From the NCBI RefSeq assembly GCF_030272615.1, contig NC_081409.1:875943594-876007593 (forward strand): DNA of 64,000 bases. Direction: 5' to 3'. Shown piece after piece: positions 1 to 11,679 of the stretch; the stretch's first letter is position 1; each line of letters starts with the position of its first letter. Under the pieces are notes generated by a model. That model had not been told where the DNA came from. It was given only the letters and a program-made list of their open reading frames with translations, and searched no databases. Origin of the DNA: Cryptomeria japonica. Taxonomy: Eukaryota; Streptophyta; Pinopsida; Cupressales; Cupressaceae. Both the position numbers and the translations under genes were made by a program.

Positions 1-762
1 CCACCTTGTTAGAGGATTTTACAAAAGGCTTTTGGGCCTACCTAGTTAAGGGCTACAGACTTGTCAAAGATGTGAGTAATCAACAAGTGTTTGATCTATC
101 TAATAGCACAAACTACTTGGTTAGATCCAGTATAGCTCACTGCCAATGCATTCCAGCACTACTTCAATCTTCTCTATCTCTCTCTCAGTTACAACTTGAT
201 CTTCTCAGATAAGATCACTCTTACAACAACTCAACAACCACCTTAAACCCTAGCACAACATAAACCCTTTCAACAACAACTTAAAACCCTAGACATGATG
301 TCCTTTTAAAGGAACCTGATTTCATGTCGGTCCAATAAGATTACATTACAATTTCGTAGGTTCAATGAATCTAGACATACTCAATAACATGACACAAAAA
401 GCATCGTCAGTGTGTTGGCACCGTCAAACAATCAGTGGATTGGTAACTCATCACAGAATGCCAGTTGGTAACTCATCACAGAGTATTACCGGTTCATACA
501 AAATACCGGTTGCCGGTTTGACAAAAATGAAGACTGGTAGGAATGTGTTATGCCTCTTTGCTCCCTCATACCACTTGAGATCTACGAACCGCTTGGGGTC
601 GACATGCCGCTTCAGACTAGGAAACACATTCTGCAAAATCACCAATAGTCTAAAGACTAGAATACAACATACCGGCTGGAATAAATACCAGTTGAGCTCT
701 AGCTCATACATAAAAAAGGGGATCTCAATACAAGTGTGTGTCCATCAATGACAATCACAACA
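1..762 (-). mobile_element. Copia-type LTR fragment (element J), cut by window edge
   Basis: This piece ends in CACAACA at 762. Just before that it holds the complement of the TTGTCATTGATG motif found near the start of other Copia LTRs here, so it reads as an LTR on the minus strand. Its text has nothing in common with the first part of element B's other LTR, yet from 763 onward B's LTR resumes. J is therefore most simply an insertion into B's 3' LTR. Scattered likeness to solo LTR G (phrases such as 'ttggttagag' and 'gattttacaa') suggests a related LTR group. The far end and the TSD lie outside the window. The short reading frames inside show no recognisable protein. Confidence 0.55.
440..482. 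repeat. Two-copy 25-bp tandem repeat inside LTR J
   Basis: An 18-base block (TTGGTAACTCATCACAGA) occurs at 440-457 and again at 465-482 with a 25-bp period. It looks like a local slippage duplication in the LTR. Confidence 0.85.
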
Positions 763-1301
763 TAAACATCAAAAATGCCAACATCAACTGGATCCCTTCA
801 ATCTTGCATTTCTTCAACACAAAAAAAGACACCTCACAACTCATCCAGATCATACTCCTTCCTATATACTGTCTCCAGAAAAACATAGTCTTCAATGTCA
901 ACCAAGACAAAGATCTGAAATAGGTCACCACTAAACATTCCAATGGTGGGATGGAATGATAAGTGGACCAAAACATAATGTTCCTCATCGAACACATCAA
1001 CACACTACTTACATCGCCAAAGACGGACCCAAAATATTATCCACACACTATACACCAATCATTACACAACTTCAATGTCCAGACCCAAAAACCTTGACTT
1101 TTGGACAAATCCGGACCCAAGAATAGCAGTAAATAACACAAGAAACACACCTTTCAAAAAAAAAAGCATTCGGGAAATATGGGAAGCCCTCAAACACTCA
1201 ACACCATCTCATACATATGTTGTTGCTCAACATACCACATCTAGACATAATCCAGACCATAGGATTTGACATCAATAACAACATATGACATAATGCTAAC
1301 A
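763..1301 (-). repeat. 3' LTR of element B (partial)
   Basis: The segment ends in TAACA at 1301 and is followed at 1302-1317 by the complement of a purine-rich run (GACAAAGGGGGAGAT), the expected polypurine tract for a minus-strand element. It is homologous, with substitutions, to 11046-11584. The missing start of this LTR is replaced by J. Confidence 0.75.
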
Positions 1302-1571
1302 ATCTCCCCCTTTGTCATTCATGGGAAAATCCATCAACAACATCAACAAATCATTATACAAACTCTCTCTCCTCCTTTGACAACAATGAAAAAGGCAGGC
1401 AAAACTCTCCCTATGAAACTCTCACTCCCCCTAAGAGGAAGCACACAGGCATCTACCTAGAAAAGAATATGCACGTTGCTCACTAAACTAGTGCACATCT
1501 AAATGCACATTAGTTCAAAATAGAAAGGGGTAATACCCCTAACTTTTGTCGAGATACTCAAAAGTATCTTT

Positions 1572-2633
1572 TCACAGCGCCTTAGTGAATATATCTACAA
1601 TCTTCTCTTTTGTAGGTACATACACAAGTCTGACTTCATTATCCAACACTTTTTCCCTCAAGAAGTGGTACCGAATGGATATATGCTTTGTTCTAGAATT
1701 TTGTACCAGATTCTTTGAAATATTTATTGCACTAATATTATCACACAATTGAAATAGGATCATCATACTTTACACCAATGTCCTTTAAAATCTGCTTCAT
1801 CTCTAAGATCTATGTACAACATGAAGATGTTGCATTGTATTTTGCTTTTGTTGTAGATAGAAACACAAACTCTTGCTTCTTACTCGACCAAGAAACCAAT
1901 CGAGAGCCAAGAAAGAATGCTCCTCTACTTGTACTTTTTCTATCATCAACACTTCTGACCTAGTCTGCATTTGTATAAGTTGTCAAGGTAAAATATGAGC
2001 TCTTGGGATACCACAAACAAAACTCTTCTATGCTTTTAAGATATCTGAAAATTCTCTTCACTACCACAACCTGTGATTCTTTAGGTTCTTGTTGGAATCT
2101 GGCTGCCAAACATACTACATACATGATATCTAGTATGGTAGCAGTCAAATATAACAGTCATCCAATCATTGATTTGTACTGACTTGCATCTGCCTTAGGA
2201 GATTTTTCATCTTTGGTTAACTTACATCTGGTAGTCATAGGTGTACACACCGATTTGGAATTATCTAACCCAAACTTCTTTAACAACTCTTTGATGTACT
2301 TAGACTAAGAAATGAAGATTCTTTTATCATTTTGATTAACTTGCAAACCAAGAAAGAAATTTAACTTACCAATCATGGACATCCCAAATTATTTCTACAT
2401 TTCACTAGCAAATATTTTGCACATACCTTCATTTTCTCCAAAGATTATATCATCAACAAATATTACCACAATTAGGATTTTACTTGTATCAATCTTGAAG
2501 TATAAATTGTTGTCTGTTGATTCCTTCTAAAATCCTTGATCAATCAAGTACTTCTTTAGTCTTCCATACCAAGCTCTAGGGGCTTGTTTCAATCCATACA
2601 AAGCCTTTTTCAATCTGCAAACAATGTTTGGAT
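1572..2633 (-). pseudogene. Element B reverse transcriptase C-terminus and RNase H relic
   Basis: Minus-strand frames recall the second half of Copia pol. An FVDD box (the usual form is YVDD) marks the polymerase active site near 2450. Further along come the RT-RH connection (RYLKSIEEFCLWYP, about 2030) and the RNase H tail ending in VPTKEKIVDIFTKAL (1572-1620). Stops interrupt every segment. The frame resumes beyond element A at 7702, where the [13 protein letters not shown]-type text on the left joins the QMDVKSTFLNG-type text on the right. No functional product is expected. Confidence 0.8.
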
Positions 2634-2638
2634 CATCT

Positions 2639-2934
2639 TGTTGTGAAATATGGATCAAAGAATAATGACAGCGATTCTGGAAGACTGATTGTCATGAGTT
2701 ATTGATCGTCTCCATCATTGAATCTAGTTTAAATACAAGAGGAAAGGTTGCCTACGTAGGGACATGTCCATACGTGGTAGTTGCCATGTATGGACATGTC
2801 CCTACAGAGGCAACCGTTCATAACAATTAGTTTGTTTATGTTTAATTTCCAAACTATATGCTCTGTTAATATATCACTCTCCAGATAATAACCGATTTAC
2901 CATTAGTTAGATTCATGAGGGCTATATCTTAACA
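2639..2934 (-). repeat. 3' LTR of element A
   Basis: This is the 296-bp copy of the LTR at 7401-7696, with TG...CA ends and the left TSD CATCT at 2634-2638. It contains a perfect 18-bp inverted repeat (2756-2773 with 2788-2805) just upstream, in element orientation, of a TATTTAAAC motif that could be the core promoter. Confidence 0.93.
2756..2805. repeat. Perfect 18-bp inverted repeat in LTR A
   Basis: Arms GTAGGGACATGTCCATAC (2756-2773) and GTATGGACATGTCCCTAC (2788-2805) are exact reverse complements around a 14-base loop. Each arm also contains the 10-bp palindrome GGACATGTCC. The copy in the other LTR (7518-7535 with 7550-7567) has a single mismatch at its outer end. Confidence 0.95.
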
Positions 2935-3333
2935 CTCCCTCTTAGCAGGAGTGGATCTAAGTAATTTTCTTGGGAGCATATTCTTTCATGACTTCCGACA
3001 CAATTCGGGACAACATTTAATATAGTATTGTCATGACAATAAACTCAATATCATGATATCCGGCTCAGTCCGGGACAATCACTTAAGAAGTCAATCATGA
3101 GATGATCACATACTTTAGGATCAAGATATCTGGCACAATCCGGAACAACAACTTAATGTAGTCAATCTTGACACTTGGTCAACTATTGTCAAGATTGTCA
3201 CCTTGAAATAGTAACCTTAAACATAAGAAGATCGTCATCTTCTTGAACACAGTTAGAATATTGCAATATACATTTTATTTATTTATTCATGAACAAATTA
3301 CACATGGTAGGAATTTCATCCTAATAATCTCAA

Positions 3334-6300
3334 TTATAATCTAGTCATACCAAGTTTACTTCTGAAGTATTCTATCTTCAATCTTGCAAGTGGCTTGGTG
3401 AAGATATCAGCATTTTGTTCTTCAGTACTGATGTACACTAGTTTTATGACGTTTCGATCTACTATATCTCTTATGTAGTGATAAGGGATCTCAATATGTT
3501 TGGATCGATTGTGAAAAAATGGATTTACTGAGAGCTTGATACAACTCTGATTATCACAGTGAATTATTGTTGAATTCAGAGTTTTTCCAAATAATCCAAA
3601 TAATAACTTTCTTAGCCATACCGCTTCATGAGCTCCCATGGAGGCTGCCATATATTCTGCTTTGGTAGAGCTTTGTGCAACTGCTAACTGTTTTCTGTTG
3701 AACCAAGATATCATAGGAGAACCAAGACTGAAGCAACACCCTGTAGTACTTTTACGGTCAGTGGTACTTTCAGCCCAATCAGAATCAGAATATCCTTCAA
3801 GTTGAATCTCAACATTTTCATACTTTAAGCCAAGTCCGATTGTACCTCATAAATATCTTATAATGTGTTTAGCAGCCATTAGATGTATCTTCTTAGGTTC
3901 ACAAATGAAGTGACTTAATACATTTGTAGCATAGCAGATATCAGGATGAGTATTTACCAAATACATGAGTGAACCGACAATTTGTCTGTAGAGTGTGGGA
4001 TCTGTAGGTTCTGAATCTTCTGCCTCAATTTTCAGCTTGTGCAAATTAGTTTCCATTGGTGTAGCTAATGGCTTACACTCCATCATCCCAAATCTAGTTA
4101 GAATATCTATTGTGTACTTTCCTTGATTTAGGAAGATGTAGTTTTTCTTCTGCCATACTTCTAATCCCAGAAAATAATGTAGAAGCCCTAGATCCTTCAT
4201 ATCGAATTCGGCTACCAAATCTTGCTTACATTTCTCAATGAGATTATCCTCTCCTATTATCAAAAGATCATCCACATAAAGGACCAATATAATCATATTG
4301 CCATTTGAAGCCTTGAAGTAGATGTTGGGATCTGCTAGGTTCTTGGAGTACCCTAGTTTGGAGAGATAGTTGTCTATCCTTGCATACCAGGCCCTAGGTG
4401 CTTGTTTTAACCCATAGAGAGCTTTCTTTAGTTTACAAACATAGCAATTTTTATCACATATGGTGAATCCTTCTAGTTGTTCTATATATACTTCTTCTTC
4501 AATTGAACCATTTAGGAAGGTAGTCTTTACATCCATTTGGTGAATTTTCCATCCTTTGGATGCTGCAATTGCAATGATTGTTCTTACTGACATATACCGA
4601 GCAACTGGGGCAAATGTCTCTTCATAATCAATTCCTGCTTTCTAAGAGAATCCCCTGGCCACAAAGCGAGCTTTATGTTTTTCAATGCTGCCATCAGATG
4701 CATATTTGATCTTGAATAACCACTTGGATGAGACAACTGATTTGTCTTTTGGTCTAGGCACTATATCCCAAACATCATTCTTTAGTATAGATTGATATTC
4801 TTGAACCATAGCATCTTTCCAAGCCTATTTTGATAAGGCTTCTCTGACATTTGTTGGTTTAGAATTTGTGAGTTCGGTTAGAAGTGCAGCATAACATTTT
4901 AGAGTTCTTGTTCTCTTATTTTCTTTGGAAATTTCATTTGGTTCTACATTATTCTCTTCAATCATTTTCCTTGCCCATAGAGGTCTTTTCTTGTTATTGA
5001 GTGTTTCAATATTTTCATCAACAAGAGGTTCAAAAGCTCTTATGATGTCCTCCCTCTCAGTGTCTGAAGGTTTGGAATTTTCTATGATATTCTCCCTCTC
5101 AATCTCAGTTATGTGATCTTCTTCTTCTTTAGTAATGTTATCATCCTCTGGTTCTTTGAGTGTAGTGTTTACTTCAAACTTTACATCTTTACTTATCTCA
5201 ACAGATTTTTTTCCTCGAATGTAAATGCGATATCCTTTAGTATTTTCACTATAGCCAATGAAGATACCTCTTTTTCCAGATGGTTCTAGTTTTTTCCTCT
5301 TTTCTTTAGGAACATGTATATATACGGGACAGCCAAATATCCTTAAATGACTTAAGTCTGGTTTGTTCCCTGTAAAAGCTTCTTCAGGAGTTATGTTTTC
5401 GAGAACTGAGTGCAGACATTTGTTTTGAATGTAGACTATTGTATTTGAAGCTTCTACCCAAAATGAAGTGTGTAAGTTTTGGTCATGCATCATGGCTTTT
5501 GCTGCTTCAATTATGGTTTTGTTCTTTCTTTCTGCTACTCCATTCTATTGTGGATTATATGGTATAGTATACTTCCTCTCAATCCCAACATAATTACAAA
5601 AGTCTTTGAAGTTGTCAGATGTATATTCTCCCCCATTGTCGGATCTTAACACCTTAATTTTCTTCCCTAAATGGTTTTCTACTAGTGCCTTGAATTCTTT
5701 GAACTTAGATAGTACTTCATTTGAGTCTTTGCACTTTAGAAAATATATCCATGTTTTTTGAGAGGAGTTGTCAACAAAGATTATGTAGTATAAGGATCCA
5801 GTTAGGGATGGTGTTGACATGGGACCGCATAGGTCTAAGTGAATTAGTTCTAAAATAACTTTTGATTTGTGCTCACTTGAGGGAAAAGAAACTTTCACAT
5901 TCTTTCCCAAGGCACATCCTTTGCAAATGCCTGTGTGTTCAGATTTTAGTTGGGGCAGTCCTGAAGTAATCTTCTTTATGTTGGATAGAGCACTATATCT
6001 TAGGTGTCCTAATCTTTTGTGCCATAATTCATTATTATTTGAAACTTCAAGATTTAGTGCTTCCTTTTGATCATTGCATAGTTTGTATAGGCTACCATCT
6101 CTTAAACCTACTGTTATGGCATTTTTTATACTTGTATTTTTAGGCCAGAGTAGAAGTTTATCTTCATTGAAGGTAACCTGATATCGTTGATCAGCTAGGC
6201 CTAAGATTGAGACTAGATTTCTTTTTATTCCAGGTACAAACAGAACATCCTTTAATTGTAGCGATACTCCATTTCTTAGTTTGATAGTACAGGTCCCAAT

Positions 6301-7266
6301 TCCTTTCACAGGATATGTGGAGTTATCTCCGATAGTAACCTCTTCACTTGAGTGCCTGTTAAGTGTTTCAAACTAATTTCTAAATCCAATTATATGCCTT
6401 GATGCTCCACTGTCTACGATCCAAGTGTTTTTATTTGTATTTATTTTGCTTGATAGGGCTAAGAAGAAAAGTGAGTTTTCTCCTTTGACTTTGGCTAGAG
6501 TAGCTTGTGTTTTCTTCCTTTCTGGACAATTCCTTTGAGTGTGCCCATATTTGTCGCATTTGTAACACTGAATTTTAGACATATCTCTTTTTTGATGGTT
6601 TTTATTTCCTCTCTTCCGTTTGGAGAACTTTTTCTTTTTGTTGAAGGTATTTATATTAAGTGCTTGGATTTCTCCTTCTTTATTTGTCCCTAATCCTCTT
6701 GAGATTAGTCGAGATTCCTCTTGAATGCACTCATTCTTAAGTTGTTCAAATTTGGGTAAGGGGGGTGTTATGCTAATACATTGAATGTAGGATTCCCATG
6801 AAATTGGTAATCCTCTTAGGGCTATGAGAGAGATTTCTTGATCATCTACCTCATTTCCAATAGTTTGTAATTGGTCTTTTACTTCAGATATCCTTGAAAA
6901 GTATGTAGATATTGTATCATCTTTATTCATATTTATGTTTAAAAGTTGTTGTTTCAAGGTTAACATTCTGCTCACATTGTTAATTTCATATGTATTTTTA
7001 ATGGTTTTAAATACTTCATATGCTTTAGGCAGTCTGGCTATAGATGGAAGAATATGATCTCTGACTGAGTCAATAATTATTTTCTTTTCTTTATTATTAT
7101 GCCTTTTCCAGGTAGATTTCTCTGGTTCATCATTTGGCATGTCTAGATTTTCTTCTATGTAAGACTCTAATTCTAGTTCTTCAAGAATGGCAATGATTTG
7201 TATCTTCTAGGAAATGAAGTTGGAGGCTCCTTAAAGTCTATCTTCCACTCTAATATTACTTGACAT
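3334..7266 (-). pseudogene. Element A gag-pol polyprotein, interrupted only by stops
   Basis: Reading from ATG at 7266 (complement of 7264-7266), one frame runs to 3334. In order it shows a Gag region, a CCHC zinc knuckle (CYKCDKYGHTQRNC, about 6560), the protease motif WIVDSGAS (about 6410), pre-integrase (HKRLGHL), integrase (HLDLCGP, LRSDNGGEY, with the NGVAERKN-type segment after 5545), RT with the YVDD box (LYVDDLLIIGE, about 4270) and RNase H ending near ADIFTKPLARL. All open segments share the same frame. I count stops near 7233, 7208, 6373, 5548, 4838, 4642 and 3846. Most are explained by one transition from a Trp, Gln or Arg codon. No frameshift was seen, which is unusual among the elements in this window. 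Confidence 0.9.
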
Positions 7267-7388
7267 TTTGAATATTTTCTTAGTCGGATATATCCTCTGT
7301 GTATATAGCCTATGCGTTGATTTGTTATTTACTTCCGATAAATGCTTATGAGTAATATGGTTGTCTAATTTATTCTCTTAATAACCTG

Positions 7389-7400
7389 GCTCTGATACCA
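7389..7400 (-). other. Primer binding site of element A (initiator Met tRNA)
   Basis: The complement reads TGGTATCAGAGC, the classic plant initiator-methionine tRNA primer site of Copia elements, lying directly against the inner edge of the 5' LTR at 7401. Confidence 0.93.
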
Positions 7401-7696
7401 TGTTGTGAAATATGGATCGAAGAATAATGACATCAATTCTGGAAGACTGATTGTCATGAGTTATTGATCATCTCCATCATTGAATCCGGTTTAAATACAA
7501 GAGGAAAGGTTGCCTACATAGGGACATGTCCATACGTGGCAGTTGACATGTATGGACATGTCCCTACGGAGGCAACCATTCATAACAATTAGTTTGTTTA
7601 TGTTTAATTTCCAAACTGTATGCTCTGTTAATATATCACTCTCCAGATAATAACCGCTTTACCATTAGTTAGATTCATGAGGGCTATATCTTAACA
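7401..7696 (-). repeat. 5' LTR of element A
   Basis: This 296-bp LTR begins TGTTGTGAAATA, ends TTAACA and is followed by TSD CATCT at 7697-7701. In element orientation the inverted repeat at 7567-7518 lies about 20 bp upstream of GTATTTAAACC (complement of 7488-7498), a plausible TATA-like element. Confidence 0.93.
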
Positions 7697-7701
7697 CATC
7701 T

Positions 7702-9099
7702 CTCAACCTAAAACCTTCTAGTTGTTTGATGTTAACTTCTTCTTTCAATTCTCCATTCAAGAATGTTGATTTTACATCCATCTGCTAAACCTTGAAGTCC
7801 TTGAATGCTGCAAACACCATGAACATCCAGATTGCCTCCATCTGACCAATTGGGGCATAAGTATCCTCAAAGTCAATGCCTTCAATCTAAGTATATCCTT
7901 TGCAAACAAACCTTGCCTTGTTTCTTACAACTTTCCCAACTTCATCCAGCTTGTTCTGGAATGCCCATTTAGTTCCAATCACATTATTGTCTTCTAGTTT
8001 GTTGACTAATTCCCATATGTTTAATTTTTCTCAATGCAATCCAGCTCTTCTTTCATTGCCTTCATCCAATTCTGGTAATTACAAGATTCTTCTACTATCT
8101 TAGGCTTAGTTTCAAATAGTAAACATAACAATACTTTCTCTTGAGCCACTTTGCTTCTTGTGATGATACGTTTGCTTTTATCTCCAATAATCTGATCCTC
8201 TGAATGACTCCTTTGAACTTATCTTGTAGTTTTGGATGTAGATGTCAAAGCATCTTGATCATTCTTTTCTTCACTTCTTCCTTCTTCTTCCTTTTTCCTT
8301 TCTCCGAACTCATCAAAATCGTATCTTGCTGCAATTGTTGAGTCTTTTGAAGTACTTTCATCAACTCTCACATTTGCACTTTCAAGAATCTTATTTAGTC
8401 TCCTATTGTAACATCAATATGCCTTGCTCTTTGTTGAATAAACCAAGAATATGCCTTCATCTTCTCTGCTATCAAATTTTCCAAGATTATCCTCATCTCT
8501 CTGGATATAGCACTTGCTTCCAAATAATTTGAAATATTTCACTGTCAGAGTTCTACCATACCAAAGTTCATAAGATGTCTTCCTATATTTTCACCAGTAT
8601 AAAATTTTGTTAAGAGTGTATGTCGTTATATGATTGCTTCTCTCTAGTAGACTTCCGGTAATTCTGCTCCTTTTATCATAGTCCTTGAGACCTCTTGTAT
8701 AGTTCGGTTCATCCTTTCAATTACACAATTTTGTTGTGGTGTCCGGGGGGTAGATAACTGCCTTCTAATGCCATGTTTCTCACAGAAATTGTTGAACTCA
8801 TCAAAAGTGAATTCTCCTCATCTATCAAACGTTAAACATTTGATTTTCCTATCAACCTCATTCTTAACTTTTTCCTTGAATATCTTGAACTTCTCTAGTG
8901 CCTCAAACTTTTCTCTTAAAAATGCAACCCAAGTCATCCTAGAATAATAATCAATTAGTAACATGAAACACCTCTCACCTTGCAAGCTCATCATTTTGGT
9001 CGGACCACATAGATTTGTGTAAACCAAATCCATTATTTCGGTGGATGAGAATTCCTTTCCTCTAAATGTGCTCCTTGTCTGCTTTCCACTTGACATTAT
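7702..9099 (-). pseudogene. Element B integrase and N-terminal RT relic
   Basis: Minus-strand fragments recall the integrase core (DLVYTNLCGP followed by FMLLIDYYSRMTW, 8818-9096) and then, after many broken frames, the start of RT (QMDVKSTFLNG, about 7770). The catalytic context is heavily changed: an Asn stands in the usual TDLCGP motif region, and the second integrase Asp context reads LTFDR. No frame runs beyond about 100 codons. The segment continues into 1572-2633 once element A is removed. Confidence 0.75.
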
Positions 9100-10598
9100 T
9101 TGCAGATGTTGTTCTTTGGTTTAGTGAATCTTGGTAAATCTCTCACTGCACTCCTTGAACTAATCTATACCAGATTTTCAAAGTTTATGTGACACATCCT
9201 TTAGTGCCATAGCCATCTATCATCAAATTGTGATATTAAGAAGTGTCTTGTATCTCCTTCCAACTAATGCATATTTCCATTTGTCCTCCTTCCAGCTGCA
9301 ATAACCATTTTAGACTCCTTTTGGATCTTACATCCATTGTGTTGAAAAACAACATTATATCCATTTTCGCACATCTGTCCAACTCTAAGAATATTGTGAT
9401 GTAAACCTTTCACATGATAAACATTGTCAGTGTTATGTTTTCCATCAAAATTAATTGAGCCAATTCCAACAATATGTGTTGTTTGATCATCTCCAAATCT
9501 AATAGAGCCTCCATCATACTTTTTAAATTTATGAACTTACTCTTATCACCAGTCATATGATTTGAACATCCATTATCAATCAACCATCCATTCATCTGCT
9601 ATCAATCAACCATTCATTCTTATCTCTTCTAGCATGAAATGCATTAGCAAAAGTCTTATAAATATCAAACTTAGGAACATCCTTTTCTACCAAAAATAAA
9701 CAATCACCTTCCTCATAGGTTGATTCATCATCTACAATGCCAGCATTATCCTTAACATAATAAACTTTCTTATTGAACTTTTCTTTGTTTTCCCTAGACT
9801 TTTGTCTAGCTCCCTTTTCTGGACATCTAGTAGCAATATGACCAATTTTTGGGCATCCAAAACATTTAAAGGGTAACATACCTTTGTACTTGTCGGTGCC
9901 TTTCTTCAGTTTTCTCACAAATTTTGCTTCCAATTCATCCAGGCTCTCTTCATCATCCGGACCATCTTCAGATTCTTTGAATGTTGTCTTTGATTTATCT
10001 TTGTCCTTTACAAACTTTCTTACTTCAAATGCAGTCAGGGTACCAAATAGTTGTTCTCTAGTGAACTACTTCAGATCATAAGTTTATTCAATAGTTAAGA
10101 TCTTATCACTGTAACTCAAAGGTAAAGTCATCAAGATTTTGTCAATCACATCTTCATCAAACAAAGTGCCTCCAAGTTCTTTGATTTCATTCACAGCATT
10201 GTCAACCTTATCAAAATAGCTTAAAGTATCTTCTCCTTCTTCCATCTTAAGGTTCTCATATCTACACTTAGCCATTAGCCTCTTTGTCAAATTAACTCTC
10301 TCATTTCCTTCATAGATATCTTTCAGCTTCTGCCAAACCTCATAAGTAGTATTCAAATAAATAACCTTTGTTAATTCAGTCTTTGATAATGCACTAAAGA
10401 TAGCATACATTGCTTTTCATTCTCTTCATAGGCCTGAATCTCATCTGGAGTAGTAAGAGAATTCGCCGATTGAACATACTCAGTCTCCACAGCCTTCCAA
10501 GTGTTGTAACCCAGACAAACCAAATAACCTCTCATCTTCACTTTCCAGAAACTATAATCATATCCTTCAAAGATAGGAATGGATAACTTGTATGCCAC
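9100..10598 (-). pseudogene. Element B Gag, zinc knuckle and protease relic
   Basis: The minus strand carries the Copia Gag fold (FEGYDYSFWKVKMRGYL at the start; YENLKMEEGEDTLSYFDK further on), split by a frameshift near 10390. Next come a zinc knuckle CFGCPKIGHIATRC (about 9850) and a protease motif WLIDNGCSNHMTG, in which the usual DSG reads DNG (about 9570). The protease start is locally duplicated, with a second WLIDSR copy just upstream. Pre-integrase follows as scraps to 9100. Compared with C, the same Gag phrase YENLKMEEGE is kept, so B and C belong to related Copia lineages. Confidence 0.8.
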
Positions 10599-10661
10599 CG
10601 GATCAGGATCTACCTCAAGCGGTTAATCTCTATATCAAGGAACCAAAGCTCTAATATCAAT

Positions 10662-11584
10662 TATTGAATATCCAGGAAACTGAGAGGGGAGGGGGTGAAT
10701 CAGTTGACAATAAAATTTTCTTTAAACTTTCATTCATAAATCTGGAACAATTAACAGAATTAATCAAAATAGATAAAGCGTGAAAGCATATGCACATAAC
10801 AGATCGGACACAAGAAACACTAGAATTTACGTGGAAAACCTGGGAAGGGAAAAACCACGGAGAATTGTAATTCTCAATATGAAAACACCGGTTAAGGTGA
10901 TTTTTTACAAAGGATGGCTCACTATCAAGATGCTCACTGCAGGTGGGCTCACTGCCCATAGAGGCTCACTATCAAAGAAGAAAAAAAGACAAAAAGAATC
11001 CATCATTGAAACACAATTTTCACAGCCGAAACTTCTTCTAGTAACAATCCACAATACAACTCTAACACTTCAATTGGATTCCTTCAATCTCAGATGTCTT
11101 CAACACCAAAAAATCCATGTCACAACCCATCCAAATCATACTCCTATATATTGTCTCCAAAAAAACATAGTCTTCAATTTTGACCAAGATAGAGATCCAA
11201 AATAGGTCACCACTAAACATTTCGATGGTGGGAAGGAATGAGAAGTGGACCAAAATACAACATTCCTCATCAAACACATCAACATGCTACTTACATCACC
11301 AAAGCCACACCCAAAATATTATCTGCACACTATACACCAACTTTTACACAACTTCAATGTATGAACCCAAAAACCTTGACTTTTAGACCAATCCAAACAC
11401 AAGAATAGCTCCGAATAACACAAGCAACACACCTTCCGAAAATCCAAAACATTTGAGAAATCCGAGAAACCCTCAAATGGTCAACACCATCTCATACATA
11501 TGTTGTTACTCCACATACTATATCCGGACCTAATCTAGACCACAGGATTTGACATCAATGACAACATATGAAATAATGCTAACA
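10662..11584 (-). repeat. 5' LTR of element B with degraded primer site
   Basis: The LTR runs from about 10662 (complement of the LTR end; expected TG now TA) to AACA at 11584. The primer site next to it (10649-10661) is a degraded form of the initiator-Met site. A purine run with a GGTGAATCAGTT context at 10681-10707 is the complement of the poly-C tract seen near the end of LTR C, so the LTRs are distantly related. Confidence 0.75.
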
Positions 11585-11679
11585 GTACTGACATCAATGA
11601 CAAATATGTCAACAAATGCACTGTGTTTTTCAAACCATAAAGGAAAGTTTTCAATGTGTATGATGTCTTATTTCTTCTA

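Larger units (their letters stand above)
2639..7696 (-). mobile_element. Full-length Ty1/Copia retrotransposon A
   Basis: Two 296-bp LTRs (2639-2934 and 7401-7696), both starting TGTTGTGAAATA and ending TTAACA, bracket a Copia gag-pol frame on the minus strand. The target duplication CATCT is intact at 2634-2638 and 7697-7701. I count 13 differences between the LTRs (about 4.4%), so insertion is not recent. The element landed in the RT gene of element B, in the same orientation. Structure is complete, but the polyprotein carries several premature stops, so it is probably not autonomous today. Confidence 0.95.
763..11584 (-). mobile_element. Degenerate Ty1/Copia retrotransposon B, split by element A
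   Basis: On the minus strand the order is 5' LTR (10662-11584), degraded initiator-Met primer site (10649-10661), gag, zinc knuckle, protease, pre-integrase, integrase, reverse transcriptase, RNase H, polypurine tract and 3' LTR (763-1301, its far part displaced by J). The Gag-PR-IN-RT-RH order defines Copia. Element A interrupts the RT region at 2634-7701. The retained 539 bp of the 3' LTR match the distal 540 bp of the 5' LTR at many positions. Many stops and frameshifts make it a dead, old copy. Five bases GTACT follow the LTR at 11585, but the partner TSD would lie left of the window. Confidence 0.85.
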
